A stretch of DNA of 14,688 bases. Source: RUG14300 sp964561145. GTDB taxonomy: Bacteria > Bacillota > Clostridia > Christensenellales > CAG-1252. The notes beneath the pieces were generated by a model, which worked only from the letters and a program-made list of their open reading frames with translations, was not told the DNA's origin and made no database searches. How positions within the stretch are numbered: the first letter of the stretch is position 1; each line of letters begins with the position of its first letter. The stretch spans positions 1-14,688 of the forward strand of contig CAZLNZ010000032.1 in assembly GCA_964561145.1 (NCBI GenBank). Reading direction: 5' to 3'. Made by a program: the position numbers and the translations under genes. Positions 13,511 through 14,688 of this stretch are shown here, in pieces.

Positions 13511-14688
13511 ATGAATCATAAAAACAAAAGAATCCATCATACTTTTTCGCAAAAATCAATTAGGATATTTTTCTTATATATTTTATTAATTTTACTTATA
13601 TCATTTTCTAATTCCGCATCTTTAACTTTAGCACTTGATGTTGATACTGTTATGGATGGGTTAAATATATCTGAGTTAAATGGTTCAACCGAAACCGAGA
13701 TTAATTTAGGAACACAACCAATAATCGGGGATGATTATCATTATATTTCAAATCATAAATATTTTTTGCAAAACCCTTTGCATCATAAAAATGATGGTTC
13801 TGATAACAGAGAAGGGACTTGCACCACTGTCGCTATTCAAATGCTTATAGGATATCATGCATATTATTCAGACAGAAGGTTGGTTCCGGCGATTTCAACT
13901 GATGGGATTCAACTATTGAGTGATGATTTTGGAAATGGGAATACAAACCCAACATTTTATACGACTCCGGCACCCGAATTGGGGGACGATACTATAGGGA
14001 CATTGGATGGTCTTTATAGTATATTATGGAAACATTCAACTTGGCCGCAATTTCCAGGGTTAGGACAAAATCTCCCCGATATTTCAGGTGCTGCAAAAAA
14101 ATACGTTGAAGAGGAAGCTGCAGAGATTTATAGCAATGTATCTATTGAGTTTGATAGAATTGATGATGAACAGGCAAAACAAGATATAGATAATGATGTG
14201 CCTATTATATTGGGAATGAGTTTTTTAACTGCGGATGCCGATAGTTATCATGTTGTGGTTGCATATGGCTATGCAACAATTGACGATGTTTTTGGTTTTA
14301 TTGTTCATTATGGACATAAGGACGACATTGTTCAGATTTTTGTTCCAGCTTCGTACTTTAGTTACCAAATGCGAATGTCCGTTTCTCATACCCATAGTTT
14401 TTCACCGATTGAAGATCAAGACGGTAGTTCGGTTGTGAAGAATACACACAAGATACTTGAATGTTCGGAGTGTCATTGTTTACAAGTCGATGAATTATAC
14501 AATACAAATATTGATGGAAATGTGATAACAGGAGTAAGATACGCTCCTATTAAAAACGTTGTGATACCCGATGAATATGATGAAATCGGAAGCGGAGCAT
14601 TTAGCAATACAGATATTGAAACTTTGGGATTTTATAGCAATTCTTTAAAAATCGGTGATTGTGCTTTTGAAGGATGCGATAAGCTTTC
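13511..14688 (+). CDS. Secreted cysteine-peptidase-like, BspA-type leucine-rich-repeat protein (partial, runs off the window)
   Basis: The frame is open from ATG 13511 (AAAGGAG upstream) to the window edge: 392 residues with no stop. Residues 1-45 form a signal peptide with a strong hydrophobic stretch (IFFLYILLILLIS). Residues 90-290 look like a papain-fold, C39-like cysteine peptidase domain. EGTCTTVAIQMLIGYHA places a candidate nucleophile at Cys104 with a following helix, and SYHVVVAYGYA supplies His247. A third catalytic residue is not certain. A short segment rich in His and Cys follows (HTHSF, then ECSECHC with C318, C321, C323), possibly a metal-binding knuckle. From about residue 353, VIPDEYDEIGSGAFSN and LKIGDCAFEGCDKL match BspA-type leucine-rich repeats (LRR_5), which usually mediate binding outside the cell. 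The 3' end lies outside the window, so length and anchor are unknown. It is the second gene of the lipoprotein C unit. Confidence 0.8.
   Translation, partial: MNHKNKRIHHTFSQKSIRIFFLYILLILLISFSNSASLTLALDVDTVMDGLNISELNGSTETEINLGTQPIIGDDYHYISNHKYFLQNPLHHKNDGSDNREGTCTTVAIQMLIGYHAYYSDRRLVPAISTDGIQLLSDDFGNGNTNPTFYTTPAPELGDDTIGTLDGLYSILWKHSTWPQFPGLGQNLPDISGAAKKYVEEEAAEIYSNVSIEFDRIDDEQAKQDIDNDVPIILGMSFLTADADSYHVVVAYGYATIDDVFGFIVHYGHKDDIVQIFVPASYFSYQMRMSVSHTHSFSPIEDQDGSSVVKNTHKILECSECHCLQVDELYNTNIDGNVITGVRYAPIKNVVIPDEYDEIGSGAFSNTDIETLGFYSNSLKIGDCAFEGCDKL

Noticed and set aside
14235..14438. 67-codon open frame near the right edge
   Set aside because: It lies in another frame within the cysteine-peptidase/LRR gene and has no ribosome binding site.

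Overview
The window is a contiguous stretch of a low-GC bacterial chromosome. It probably comes from a Gram-positive Firmicutes/Clostridia-like organism, perhaps an uncultured host-associated lineage. This is inferred from AT-rich intergenic DNA, strong AGGAGG-type ribosome binding sites, consensus sigma-A-type promoters, lipoprotein signal peptides and a BspA-type leucine-rich-repeat surface protein. No ribosomal or tRNA gene is visible to fix the taxonomy. Every supported gene lies on the + strand.

Left part (1-2265): the last codons of an upstream gene and a strong terminator are followed by a consensus promoter. This drives a two-gene unit of a small GNAT acetyltransferase and glutaminyl-tRNA synthetase (glnS), closed by a hairpin terminator.

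Centre (2330-10413): two secA genes stand in tandem, 38 bp apart, and are probably co-transcribed. The first encodes a normal-sized SecA ATPase of 862 residues that lacks the C-terminal zinc-binding tail and has an eroded two-helix finger. The second encodes a giant 1779-residue SecA. Its motor motifs, finger framework and SEC-C zinc tail are all present, but about 850 extra residues sit where SecA normally carries one helical wing domain. That insertion reads as a degenerate array of wing-domain-like modules, with at least seven W-[DN]-[FY]-type motif copies spaced mostly 85-95 residues apart. One module closely resembles the single wing domain of the neighbouring SecA. This is the most unusual thing in the window.

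Right part (10414-14688): an accessory region begins with a gap holding a compact multi-palindrome element. Three paralogous, probably lipid-anchored, secreted proteins of unknown function follow (A, B, C). B is broken or made slippage-dependent by a one-base expansion of an A tract. C looks like a recombinant, with A's promoter and signal peptide joined to B's mature domain. C is followed at 15 bp by a large secreted protein that runs off the window, with a papain-like cysteine-peptidase-type domain, a Cys/His cluster and BspA-type leucine-rich repeats. A decayed copy of its start also follows B, so the ancestral unit was probably a lipoprotein plus surface-protein cassette that duplicated and decayed. 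Both products would be Sec-exported, but any functional link to the unusual SecA pair is speculation.
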